A stretch of 64,000 nt of DNA from Bimastos eiseni. Its lineage: Eukaryota > Annelida > Clitellata > Crassiclitellata > Lumbricidae. This document shows, piece after piece, positions 37,728 to 48,628 of the stretch. Position 1 is the stretch's first letter. Each line of letters begins with the position of its first letter. The position numbers and the translations under genes were made by a program. The DNA lies in NCBI GenBank assembly GCA_959347315.1, contig OY365810.1, forward strand, positions 9,953,647-10,017,646, written 5' to 3'. The notes below the pieces were generated by a model, which had not been told where the DNA came from, searched no databases, and was given only the letters and a program-made list of their open reading frames with translations.

Positions 37728-38650
37728 TTAGGTTGAGATGGTTTTGGTTAAATGAGCACCACATATCGAGGGTCCTGCCACCTGGAATGCGCGGCTCTGC
37801 CTGGTGGAGGTGAGAGCAACATAGACGCCACCTTGTTCTGTCGAGCAGAAGGGAGTGTTTCCAGAACACTCCGGGTGGGGCTTCAGAGCTCGACAAGGCA
37901 GGTGGAAGCGAGACCTAGCTGACAAAATCAAAGCAAGACAGCTATCATATACTCGACTCGCTGATGAAGTGGGAGGCACGGGAGGGTGTCGTTGGCATAG
38001 CTGGAGACCAGCGAGGAGGGTTGCAGAGAGTTGAACGTGATCCAGGCAGCTCAACCGGGCAACCGGAAGGTCAACCGGAAGGTCAACATACATGCACGTG
38101 TAGATAGAGGAGCAGTAGTCGAAGTTCCTGGTCTTGAAAGACTGTAGGATAGTAGCAGTGGCGGCAGGCTTTAGAGCAGTGTTTCCAAATCCTTTAGGAC
38201 GTGAACCCTTCTGATCATAAATTTTTTGCGGAACCCCAGTCCAAACTAAACACATTCTGTTGTAGATACAAACGCTTGAGAATGCAGATAACTGTAGATT
38301 TAGGCCTAGATAAGATTAAGAACAACGCAATTGTCGATGACAATGATATTTGAATTCTCTTTTATAATTACACACAGATGCTAAGCAAAAAGTAATCCTA
38401 TGAGAAATGCGTATAATCTATTTAAAATTGGTTGAAGCTTATTATTAACACTAAATGTCTTCCGCGAAATCATTGTCTTCACCTCACGGAGCCCTAGGGT
38501 ACCGCGGAACACCGTTTGGGAAACGCTGCTTTAGAGAGCGAGTAACACTGAGTAGTTGACGCAATGGAGAAGAACAAGCACAGCTGAGTGAGCTGATTTG
38601 AGCATCAAAATAAGCTCCTCGTCCCGATTTGAATTAGGATCACAAATTTG
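37728..38650 (-). pseudogene. CR1/L2-like LINE relic split by a hAT element
   Basis: The minus-strand translation shows T-R-N-F-D-Y-C-S-S (the S-R-L-D-Y-C-N-S motif of CR1/L2) and then AFQVAGPSI (the AFSVA.P..W motif), in several frames with stops. The hAT element 38177-38528 lies in it; similar antisense sequence resumes at 38537. Confidence 0.6.
38177..38528. mobile_element. hAT-type MITE with CAGTGTTTCCAAA ends (copy 1)
   Basis: Ends CAGTGTTTCCAAA and TTTGGGAAACGCTG are inverted, flanked by the perfect octamer CTTTAGAG (38169-38176 and 38529-38536). 352 bp, no coding. Related in opposite orientation to 60094-60430. Confidence 0.93.
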
Positions 38651-40051
38651 TGTGTAACCGGAAAGATATCTTAAATTTCATTATCGTGGTCAAGATGAGT
38701 CTTGAGTTGTATCTCTAAAAATCCAGAAGAGCATCCATTTTAAAGTCCTATCGCTGACTTTCAACTTATACAATACTCTCAGCATAAATATTTTCGTGAA
38801 CTCTTCACCATCCAGTCAACTCCGTTGACCCTCTGGAAACCGGACTCTGACCTCCCACTGACTATCCTTTGCGGCGCTCGTGAATAAGTTGGCGCCATGA
38901 ATTTAGGTTTCAAGTGGCAGTTTAGAAGTTTGGAGATTGCGATTGCGATTACGATCTCGAACAACATTCCAGACAGTTTCCTAAGATATGTTACTTTAGC
39001 AGATAAAAAGTATTGAAACGTATAAAGTTTACAATCAAATGACGTGCTTCTGAATTATATTTAGATTGTTTTTATATTTTCGTTGAAAATAAAGTTCTGT
39101 TATAACTGCACCGTTATTTAAAATCTGGAAAGGTGTTATATTTCATTAAAGTGTCACTGCCGTAGGTCAAGGCAGCTGAGACATTCATTGATCAGTTCAG
39201 ATTGATCAAGTGTTAATCTCACGTAAACAAGGGGTGGTCTGTGTGCCTCCGATGACCTGAACAATTTATTCAAACGTATGAAAGGGTACAATATCTCTGC
39301 AGATGCAATTATGAAAACAACTGACTTTAACCTTTGAGATGCTCTCCATGCTTATTAGGTGGTGAATAACTTACAAACAGTCGTGATTGTTCCTCGGAAA
39401 ATTTTAATTTCTTATCATTGCTAGCTCTTCTGCAAAGCGATATGAAGGTCTATGTGAATTATTATGGCAGTCTAGTACGAAATTTTATCGGCTGCCCATT
39501 ATTGAAGTAGTGTCTACAGCGCTCTTTAGATCTGGTTTATATGGATTTCTGTCTGAAAATGAAGCGGCCGCCAACTAAGAAATGCCGTCATTGCCGCCAA
39601 CTAAGAAATGCTAAGGTACATGTATGGAAAAGACGTGAGGATGTTATCTAGTTTAGACGATCCTTTGATATATTTCTCTACATAATAGTATAGGTAATTG
39701 ATTCGCCGCAGGGCCACTGATTCCGCTACAACTTCGCTTACTGGTCCTGTAGTTTTGGTAGTACACCAACTGACCAATAATAATTATCATGCTCTGGTCT
39801 CCCGATTAATATGAGGGCAATTGATTTATTTTATTGATTATTTTTGATTAATTTAAATTTAACATGAGCTGAAGGAAATAAAAACGTATAGCAAGAACAA
39901 GAAGAAAACGAATAGAGAGTGTTTGAAAGCAATGGTTATTAAGCTGGACTGTCTGACACTAGAGGCTTTTGACATCCACTCAGTACTGCGAACATCAACT
40001 ACACATTTACAGATGCATTGATGGCACAAATCTTCACCGAAATTAAGAACA
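38651..40051. other. Gene-free stretch
   Basis: A short direct repeat GCCGCCAACTAAGAAATGC occurs twice near 39567 and 39593. Otherwise nothing recognised. Confidence 0.35.
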
Positions 40052-40272
40052 AATGGAGGTGAAAATGGGACCAGATGGAGAAAGATGATGAGAAAGAGGA
40101 GGTTGAGCAGGAGTGGGAAGTGGAAGGACTGGAACGGGTGGAGGTGTGGGATGTGATAGACGTGAGGCAGGTGGGGGTGGAGGATGAAAGAACGAAGATA
40201 AGGAGATGGAGAAAACGAAGAAGAAAAGAGAAGGAGACGAAGAGAAGATGAAAAAGAGGACGAAAAAGAAAC
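40052..40272. repeat. Purine-rich tract
   Basis: The plus strand is overwhelmingly A and G for about 220 bp. The Pro/Ser/Phe-rich minus frame is an artefact. Confidence 0.8.
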
Positions 40273-40289
40273 TCCTTTTGGGTGCTTTG

Positions 40290-40500
40290 TGAATGAAGCG
40301 AGGTTTCATTTTCTTAGCCTCAGCAAACGAATGGCCAGTGGCCAATTCTCTCACTCACACACTCGTCTTCTCGATATATATTTCCATAGGGATTTCAATA
40401 CAAATTTCTTCCCGGCTGAGGATTTGAACCCTGGTCACTTGAATGACAATCCAGCTCACTATAAACAACACTTTCGAACACTCTGGGAGACGATGAAGCT
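40290..40500 (-). mobile_element. tRNA-derived SINE
   Basis: On the minus strand, an A-box-like TAGTGAGCTGG is followed about 30 bp later by a near-perfect B box, CAGGGTTCAAATCC. Further sequence continues downstream without a tRNA acceptor stem, so it is a SINE and not a tRNA gene. Confidence 0.6.
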
Positions 40501-41103
40501 AAAACAGTAAAGTTATAAACGATTCATAAAATAGTTTGGCACAATAACAGAGAATGAGTAGAGATCAATGAACTACTGTCGTGTCTTTCATCTGAAATTT
40601 AATTCAGCTAATTACTTATTTCCCATATTTTCAAATTTTTCAGGCCAATCATTTGACTCGTTTAGTATAAAGAGCAACTACTTGAGCCACAAGAAGTCAC
40701 AAACCACACCATGACCATAACTCAAAAAACAATCACGATCATATTTTTGATTTTCTCTAGTGTTTCAAAAAATACACTGTGTTTAGGTGAATGAAAAATT
40801 TTATGACACGGAACATGTCAAATAGTTTAATGCAACACAAGTTACACAATTGGAGTCAATATAAAATCTTAATTATAACCATAATACATAATTGAAGCGT
40901 AGATAGGTGGACCGTTATGAATGTCTTAGGCCTATTGGCATGAAACAAAGAACATTATTTTGTTGTTGCAAGAATAAAAATGACATTATTGACTTAGAAA
41001 TTTAAATAATAATAATTCTCAAAATGATAAAACTGTATATGATAATAAGATATATTAATTGAATTAAGGTCTAATAGTTCATTACTAAAACCTTGCAGGA
41101 AGA

Positions 41104-41966
41104 TTAAACTTCGTCGTACAAACAAAACTGAAATATTAAAATACTTCCGTAACTCCAACTCCAATCGTTGCCGACCACAAGCATTCGACCATTTGACTCA
41201 TCCAAAAGAATCTTTGATACCATCTTTAAACCGTGCATTTCTTTCGAATGAATTTCTTTCTTAAACTTTAAATCTGAATCCAATAACAAAACTCGATTGT
41301 CATCAGCGACCATCACGAATTCATTTCCATCGATGGACAAATAGACTGGGCAATTAATTTCTTCAGGGTTAGATCCACGTTGTCCACCGAAGGACTTCAT
41401 AAGCTTTCCATCTGCATCTACTGTGCACACTCTATGCAGATCATTATCATGGTCGCTATGACAAACCATAAAATGACCATTGGTCAGCTTGATAGCATGA
41501 TATGGACAACGAATGACTGCTTCTGATAATAGATTTATTTCACGAATAAGTTGTCCATCTGGCGAATATTCATTTAATTTATTTCTCTCATAACAAGTTA
41601 AAATTATACTCGGTTCATCTGTAACAGATAGACAATATCCCCAATCGTTTCCTGTTGACCATTTCCATATTAAATTTCCATTTGGATCAACTCTCAGGAT
41701 TTCATTCGAGTGACGTTGGCCTATGGAATCGTAGATGTAGAGACATTTATTTCTGTTGCAGGAGACTATATCCTGTGGGTTAATTAATTCCTTCAACTTC
41801 CATTGACGAATTAAATTGAATGTTATCGAATCATAGACTTCAACTTCTAAGCTCTTTCCACTTACAACAAACAGTTCTTTGTCTAGGATCGTAAACGTTG
41901 TTGTTCCTCCCTTTGTTGATTCTTTTGTAATCTCCTTAATTAAAACTGGATTCCATTTGTATCTCT
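41104..41966 (-). pseudogene. Orphan NHL beta-propeller exon, paralog of 48629-49512
   Basis: One exon of 287 codons starting at a good acceptor (TTTGCTCAG, exon from 41966, phase 1) and ending in a stop at 41104. It encodes an NHL/TRIM-type propeller collinear with the last exon of the CARD gene: shared PVL.K, TILDKE.FVVS, VEVYDS.TFNL, NKCLYI.D, VDPNGNLI..WSTG and LHRVC.VDA.GKL.KSFGG. The frame is intact across 860 bp. No coiled-coil, CARD, RING or B-box exon was found upstream before 48.6 kb; that space is filled by an inverted repeat, LINEs and hAT elements. It is either a stranded 3' exon or uses exons I failed to see. Confidence 0.7.
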
Positions 41967-42380
41967 CTGAGCAAACACGTAAATACCGTTGAATACCACA
42001 TGAAAATCTAGCTAGATACCACTATATAACAAGGCGACGTCAAGAAATACGCACAAATACATAGAGAAGACATCGAACAAATGCAATTTCAATCCTGTCA
42101 AGGCTCATTCGTAGGACACAATTTGGAGTAGGCCTAGACCTAGTGAGTGGCAAAATATTGAAAACAACTTCTTCAGAGAATCATCAAATAGGCGTCTTAG
42201 TTATATGTATCACCATGGATTACCTGGATTAGTCATAAGCATCTGCAATTATTTCAAAATCACAAACATCTGAGGAATTAAGTATAAATATGCACAGAAG
42301 ATGGTCAAGACATGATGCCAATCAAACCATGGAAAAATATGTTACATAGCAAAATTTCTCAGCGTCATCAACCAGTTGAA

Positions 42381-43964
42381 TAGTGCAGCGGCATAGATCC
42401 GAAATATCCAGTGATTGTGCACTTTGTGATAAAAGAATGACATTTTGCATATACATTATACATTGCATTATCCTGAGATTTGGATATTGGGCTACGCCAT
42501 AAAATATTTCTTTAAATTGTTGGAAAATAAAAAATTATGTCTTAAAATGAAAAATAATTATTTTCTTAAAAATCCAACTTACACCCTTTAAAAGAGTAGA
42601 TGTTAAGCATTCTACGACTTACAAACTTTGAAATGTGTTAGTTTTGCCCTTAAGAGTAGTTGTTAATATTAATGTTTCTTAGAATCAATGTTAAAGTTGA
42701 AATTGAATGTATGTATTCATTTAAGACCTACTTAACTCTGCCAAATTTGCCATGCTGTTTGTATTCCTGATTAATGACGTAGATAATGGTGTTGCGTCAA
42801 CAATTTTTAAGTTTGCAGATGATTTGCCTACATGTACAAACGATGCAGAACAATTGGGAATGAAGATACTGTGGGATGATATGAGAACAATGTTCAGATG
42901 GTCGCAGGACTGGCAGATCATCTTTAATTGTAGTAAGAAGTTAATGAAGCATGTGGGGAAACGGAAACATCGAGTTTTCATAAGCAACTGGAGATATCCT
43001 GTTCTGACAGTTACCTTGTTAATTAAAGGTATCATGTGCACCAACTGTAATACTAGTTGATGTATTCCATTGACCATTGCAATGACTGATTTGTGATACA
43101 TATGCCTATATATGACCGTACAAGCACCGGCTCAGAAATCAACAAAGCAGAAGAGAATGTTTGCCACAAAATGCAATGTAGCAGATTCGGAGTAACTAAA
43201 CTTACTGTTTTGCTAACAGATGTATTTCATTTGTATGATATCATTGAAATGACATTTAGCATCACTTACGCCAGCTCAGAGAGCGCTTCTGAGTAGGTAT
43301 CTTGAAGGGCGCTATAAAAATATTCTATTACATATCAAGTGGGGTCTTGGGGCAGATCCTATAGATGAAGTCCAAAGTCGCATTTTATAAATATACGAGA
43401 TTGGACAAAGCTAAAGTTAATAGACACGAGCCTAACTGAACAACCCTGTCAGAAGCATACACGACCTGATGATATTTGGTGCTCTACAAGTGCAAGAAGG
43501 ATCATGTAAAAGGATGTTCTTGCAGGAAGCTCTCACTTTTATGCGCTGTTTTTGTGTTTCTGTGAAGGAAACTTCTGAAAAAGCAGAGTTACGTAGGTTT
43601 TAAATGAATACATACATTCAATTTCAACTTTCACATTGCTTCTATTTATATTAACATTTATATCAACAACTGCTTTTAAGAGAAAAAATAAGCAATTCAA
43701 AATTTTGTGACCGTGATTTTTACTTGATTCTTGGTTTGAATGTTTAACATTTACATTTTAAAAGGTGTAACTTGAATTTTTAAGAAAAAATTATTTTTCA
43801 TTTTAACACAAAAAAATTATTTTATTTCCCAAAATTTCTCCCAAAAATTATTTTTCGCGTCACCCGATATCCAAATCTTGTAATAATACCATGTATAATG
43901 TCACTGCAAAATGTCACGCTTGTATCACAAAATTCACATTTATTTTGCTATGCCGCTGTACTAG
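42381..43964. mobile_element. Element with ~360-380 bp inverted arms flanking RT sequence
   Basis: 42381-42742 is inverted at 43581-43964. Both arms start GCAGCGGCATAG and share ACATTTTGCA, GATTTGGATAT.GGG, TTAAAATGAAAAATAATT, AGTTGAAATTGAATGTATGT and ATTCATTTAA.ACCTAC. The arms have diverged mostly by small indels. The 840 bp between them holds a LINE fragment. Confidence 0.8.
42745..43330 (+). pseudogene. CR1/L2-like reverse transcriptase fragment
   Basis: The translation has F-L-I-N-D-V-D-N-G-V, then F-K-F-A-D-D with the catalytic aspartates, then E-Q-L-G, then W-S-Q-D-W-Q and F-N: RT palm motifs of a CR1/L2-type element. Frame is lost after about 100 codons. A 3' tail GAGCGCTTCTGAGTAGGTAT, then GCGCTATAAAA, closes it at about 43283-43325. 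Confidence 0.75.
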
Positions 43965-44458
43965 AATGAGATCGTGGGAGTTGATACAAAATGGAAAACA
44001 AATAACCAATAGAAAAACGAATCTGACCACATGTCTATTTCAAACATCACCTTGAGTCTCAACTGAATAATTAATGTCGTAAAGATAGAATTACACTCAA
44101 TGTATATTAAGTCATGTAGACTAGACGTATCGTCTCATGTGGAATTGAGGACCGGTCGCTGTAGTGACTATATTCTTCCAGGTTAAGCGCACCATATTGT
44201 TTACCATCAACATCGACTACTCAGTTGGAGCGACCCTTGCCTTTGATGTCCAGTCGGACTCAGTCATTGTTCCCCTTCTGAAAGTTTGCACACTGCATAC
44301 CCCAACCTCATACAGATTATTTCCACAAATGGGATCTCGATTCATTAGTATGCTGACCCCGTTGAGCATAGAATCCCGCAATAATGTAAAATGCAATAGA
44401 GGTCTTTATTGTATCAATACATGTGGATTATTATTAAATTATATATTCTGGAAAGCCG
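43965..44458. other. Gene-free stretch
   Basis: A 103-codon frame (44164-44475) has no domain I know. Confidence 0.35.
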
Positions 44459-44464
44459 CCCGGA

Positions 44465-44829
44465 CAGGGACCTAAAAAGAGGACGTGTTCGGGGAAACTC
44501 GAATATTATTAATTTTCGTCAATCCAGCTTCTACTTAAGCATACCATCCTTTTGCACGATATTTTCTTCTATCCAGCCTCCATTTATATATATTTATATT
44601 TATATTCATCGATCCAACTTCTGCAAACACAACCTTCTTTTCATCGATTCTACTTCCATCGTAACGGCATTCTCTCATCAATCCACTTTCTACTTAAGCA
44701 TGGTAATTTCATCGTTTCAGCTTCCATTTAGCCACAATGACTTTTGATCAATCCAGAGTTTGTACTTACACATTTAGGGGTACCACGTGTCCGGGTTTCT
44801 ACGAACACGTCCTCTTTTTAGGCCCCTGT
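44465..44829. mobile_element. MITE with 33-bp inverted arms and internal ~45 bp repeats
   Basis: CCTAAAAAGAGGACGTGTTC at 44471 recurs inverted at about 44800-44820, within arms 44465-44497 and 44795-44829. Between them a unit of the form ATC.ATCCA.CTTCTACTTAAGCAT repeats about five times. The same unit family appears at 53575-53815 (inverted) and 57925-58015. Confidence 0.65.
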
Positions 44830-44989
44830 TTCCAGGTTTCCAGAAATATGGCTTTTGTTCTAGGTTTTTTCCTGTCTGTCCCCGTTCGATCGATGCCTTC
44901 TTATATACGTTTCCGCGACGTATAATATTCTATTCCATGAACTAAACACGCGTTCCCGCAATATTTAGCTCGCTGGTAAGGTTTCTATA

Positions 44990-46620
44990 AGGCCTCCTTC
45001 TTGACCCTACCCTTTCCCTATCAGGCCACATAACTGCTGTTTCCCGCCCCTGCTTCTATCACCGGCGCCAGGTCCTGTCACAGTCGCTTTAATTGCATGC
45101 TGTTGCTGTGTCCACACTTGTGCACGCTCTCATCTGTTCTAGGGTCGACTTTGGCAACATCGCATTCATTATACTCTCCTCTCACAACACTATTTTCTGA
45201 GCTCCAGCTCATCTACAGTAACTGCTTTACTATACTTGTCGGCCTTCCTCAGTCTCGCCTTATCTGCCTTGAGCGCGTCCTACGTGCGGTGACGCGACAG
45301 ATTCGTCACCTTCCTAAATTTGGCCCGGTCTCTGAATATATGCGAGACACGTTGCATTGGCTCCCTGTCTGTCAGCGCATTCACTTCAGATTGCATTCGT
45401 TGGTATAAAGCTGTCTATTGGGTTAGGCTCCAGTCTACTTTCAATCGCTTATTGTTCCTGTCACATCATATCCGGGTCGCCGATCTTTACGCTCAGCCTC
45501 TCAACGTATCTCCACACCTATTGCTCGCACAACCATGGCACAGTCCAGGGCGTTCGCCATTGCTGGCCCCACAGCGTGGAATGGTTTTCCTTCGGTCATT
45601 CAACCCCTTCCTAGAATACCTTCCGATGCATTTCATCGACCAGTGTTGGGCACGAGACCATAACCTCGAGACCAAGACTGAGACCAAGACCGCGAGGTCC
45701 AAGACCAAGACCGGTTGATCCGAGACCAAGACCGGGTGGTCCGAGACCAAGACAAAGACCGAGGGTCCGAGACCAAGACCAATACTATTTTTTCATAAAC
45801 AATTCAATTTCTTAAGACGATAAAACGGAGTACCACGTTTAAAACATTAATTTTATTGCTGAAAAATACTAATCTTAATAATGGTCCAGAAACAGTTTTA
45901 CAGGCCAGTCTGAACTTTTGCGGATTCAGCCCTTAATTGGCTTCGGCCTGAGAATATCACAATATAAGTTATAGTATACGATAGGTAAATACTTTAAGAC
46001 ATCTGAACAAGTAGATTAACGTTCCGTTTGAATGATGTAGGCCTACTTGTACTCGGAACTTTAGGTTAATAGTGACTACACGTGACCGACCACATAGTTA
46101 TTAGATTGTTCCAAAACCTTGAAATTTTTTAAGGCAAATTTTGAAATGGCTGGTTCCATTACAAATGCATTTTTTTGCCCGCAGTAACATGTATACATGA
46201 TGGACAGCACGTCATAAATCGACAACAATCGCGTAGGGCCTAAATACCGGTGTCGCTAAAAATCGCAAATAGCCGAAAAATATCAAAGAAATAGATTAGA
46301 AATAGAAATAGAAAATAATAGATTGCTCTGATACGGCAAATGACCAAGAACGCTAACCTAAGACGGAGACCAATCCCAAGACCGTTCCTTTAAGACCAAG
46401 ACCAGGACCGACGCATTCGAGACCAAGACCAAGACCGATGCATTCGAGACCAAGACCAAGACCGCAGTTTTCCGGTCTCGAGAACGCCTAGAGACCAAGA
46501 CCGTGGTCTTGAGACCACATCGCTGTCATCAACACCTCAAGACTTTTCTTGTTGCTCTGACCTGGGTCGGCAGTGCCTCTAAGTAGTTGTCTTGAAGGGG
46601 TGCTATAGCATATATTAAAT
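44990..46620 (+). pseudogene. CR1/L2-like LINE 3' half, split by a hAT element
   Basis: The translation shows L-E-R-V-L-R-A-V-T-R, then D-T-L-H-W-L-P-V-C-Q-R-I-H-F and L-V-Y-K-A, then the RSPLLAP region, in shifting frames. The hAT element 45641-46525 is inserted near the end. Coding-like sequence (K-T-F-L-V-A-L) and the tail CAGTGCCTCTAAGTAGTTGT, then GGGGTGCTATAGCATA, resume at 46534-46612. The order of insertion is therefore LINE first, hAT second. Confidence 0.75.
45641..46525. mobile_element. hAT-type MITE, GAGACCAAGACC-rich, nested in a LINE
   Basis: Starts CAGTGTTGGGCACGAGACC and ends near ACCACATCGCTG. Flanked by TCATCGAC (45633-45640) and TCATCAAC (46526-46533), 7 of 8 matching. Both ends carry GAGACCAAGACC arrays, like the GTCTCG arrays of copies A and B, but the core differs, so I treat it as a sister subfamily. 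Confidence 0.8.
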
Positions 46621-46857
46621 TCATAGATGAATATATGCATAATTTTAAAATGTGCATTTATTTCCGATTGGTAGTTGGTCTACTCGAACAAAGATATATG
46701 GAATAAGTGCAATCCAATGCTCAAAGTTTTACCATTTTGAATTACTAACATGACAGTTGCGTGTCAATGATAATAGATAACAGGTCAGTTTCATTGTTAT
46801 AAACCAACATTTAACATAACATAATATACTCTTTTATTGCATCCAACCAGTGTTGTA

Positions 46858-47600
46858 TGCAAGACTTGAAACTTCAAGACCAAGACGAGACCGAGAGGTG
46901 CCGAGACCGAGACACTAGGTTCGAGACAGTAAGACAAGTGATCTTATATAAAAGGCTGTAAAATACTGATGTAATAGTTTTCGAGAATAATGTTCATTTG
47001 TAGGTCTAATTTCAATTTGAAACTAATAATGACTATAGTACCAATTCCAGAGAACAGTCTATATATTGCCACGTTTTATCTTTTTTGATACCTCTTCTTT
47101 GGCCTATCTTCTGTCTAGTATAAAGAAAGCCTTTAGACACGTCTGAAATATAAGATAAGCAAATTCGACACCAAATACCAAGCGAAATTATAAATTTGTG
47201 CATATCCTTACTAACCCTGAGAAACTGGAAATTATTCTGATCGTTTCGGTAAATGGTGGTTTTACATCAATGACAAACGGCAGGCCAATACTATTGCAAT
47301 AACCTCAAATTGCTTAAACGCAAACTTCTCTCTCAGACATATTTCCAGTTTAAGATAATTGAATTGATTTCAGTATCAAGCGACTCACGCATTAACCAGA
47401 ATTACAGTTTATCGTATATTCCGGTTTCGGTTTCTAGCGCAAAATTTTCAGACAGTTAACGCGAAAATAATCGAGACCGCTTGTTCGAGACAGAACAAGA
47501 CTTTCAGTTTCTTAAAATTCGAGACACTGCCGCGAGACACCGAGACAACAGGCTTCCAAGACCGAGACACTAAAAGCTGTCTCGAGACCATACAACTCTG
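46858..47600. mobile_element. hAT-type MITE, GTCTCG family (copy B)
   Basis: CAGTGTTGTATG and CATACAACTCTG ends, with the perfect 8-bp duplication CATCCAAC (46850-46857 and 47601-47608). The core aligns with 14582-15479 in reverse, for example CAATTTGAAA, CGTTTCGGT, GTAAAACCACCA-like and GAACAAG strings. Confidence 0.93.
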
Positions 47601-47608
47601 CATCCAAC

Positions 47609-48628
47609 ATAGCAAAATATAAATAGATATAAGTAGACAATATTAGAATGCAATGCGAGACACCTAAAAGGGCCAAGAAGGCCCCGCTAACAAGGGACAC
47701 CCACATAATCATCTAACAAAACTTTCCAGTTAATCAAGCGGCAGGATAACAAAGAGTGAAACAACAGCATCAACAACAACAACAAAAAAGAAAATTAAAA
47801 TAATAACAAGCATGACATACGCCAGGAGTAAGTCTTAAACTAGTTAACTAAATAGCACACAGTACAGTTAGTCAGATAAATGAAGTAAATGGCTATGCTA
47901 ACTTTGAATGAAATCTCACAAAGAAACATGAGTAATCCAATATTTAGGCAACATCACCTGCAGTTTCCCATCAAAAGAATGTGAAAAGCGAGACAAATCA
48001 TTGCCTGCTATATTTAGCCCACACAGTGATGAATTACCCCATTCTTTCATCAGTAGGCCTAGGACTAGTAAAAACTGTGTTCTCTTCATTCTGTGCAGAT
48101 CTGCGTTCGTCAATTTGCATACTTTTTGCGACTATTTTCTTACCTCATTTATTATTCATACAATTAACATAGATTACCACAAGAGCGGTGCTTTGAAGGA
48201 GGTCATATCTGCTTAATTATATGCATTACAGTAAAATAGAACAACCTGACAACCATGGTTCACAACTTATTAGTTCTAAATGTGGAACAAAAATATCAAA
48301 CCCCAGACACAAAGGAAAACAAAGCACTTGCCTCTCTCCAATTTCACACTGGAGAGCATGGCGCGCTTCACTTTGAATATAGTAAAATACATAAAACACT
48401 GTTAACTGCCAATTTTTTTATTACTTAACTATTAAAGAATATAGGAAAATTAATTGTGAGTAAATTGATTATACAATAAGCAATGACAAATACAAAGTTA
48501 ACAAATCATGGTACATCTTCAAATAAAATTTTGAGCATTTACTAAATAGTCAGTTAGCAACTATTTTAGCAATTCAATGTTAACTTCTGCTATCCTAATA
48601 CCTTAAAATTCTTGAAATCCTTAAGAAC
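47609..48628. other. 3' flank of the CARD gene
   Basis: On the minus strand an AATAAA lies at 48422-48417, about 210 bp after the stop, a reasonable polyadenylation signal. Nothing else recognised. Confidence 0.4.

Noticed and set aside
40043..40354. 103-codon Pro/Ser/Phe-rich frame
   Set aside because: Product of a purine-rich tract on the other strand plus a SINE edge.
42721..43101. 126-codon minus-strand frame
   Set aside because: Antisense of the RT fragment with FADD on +.
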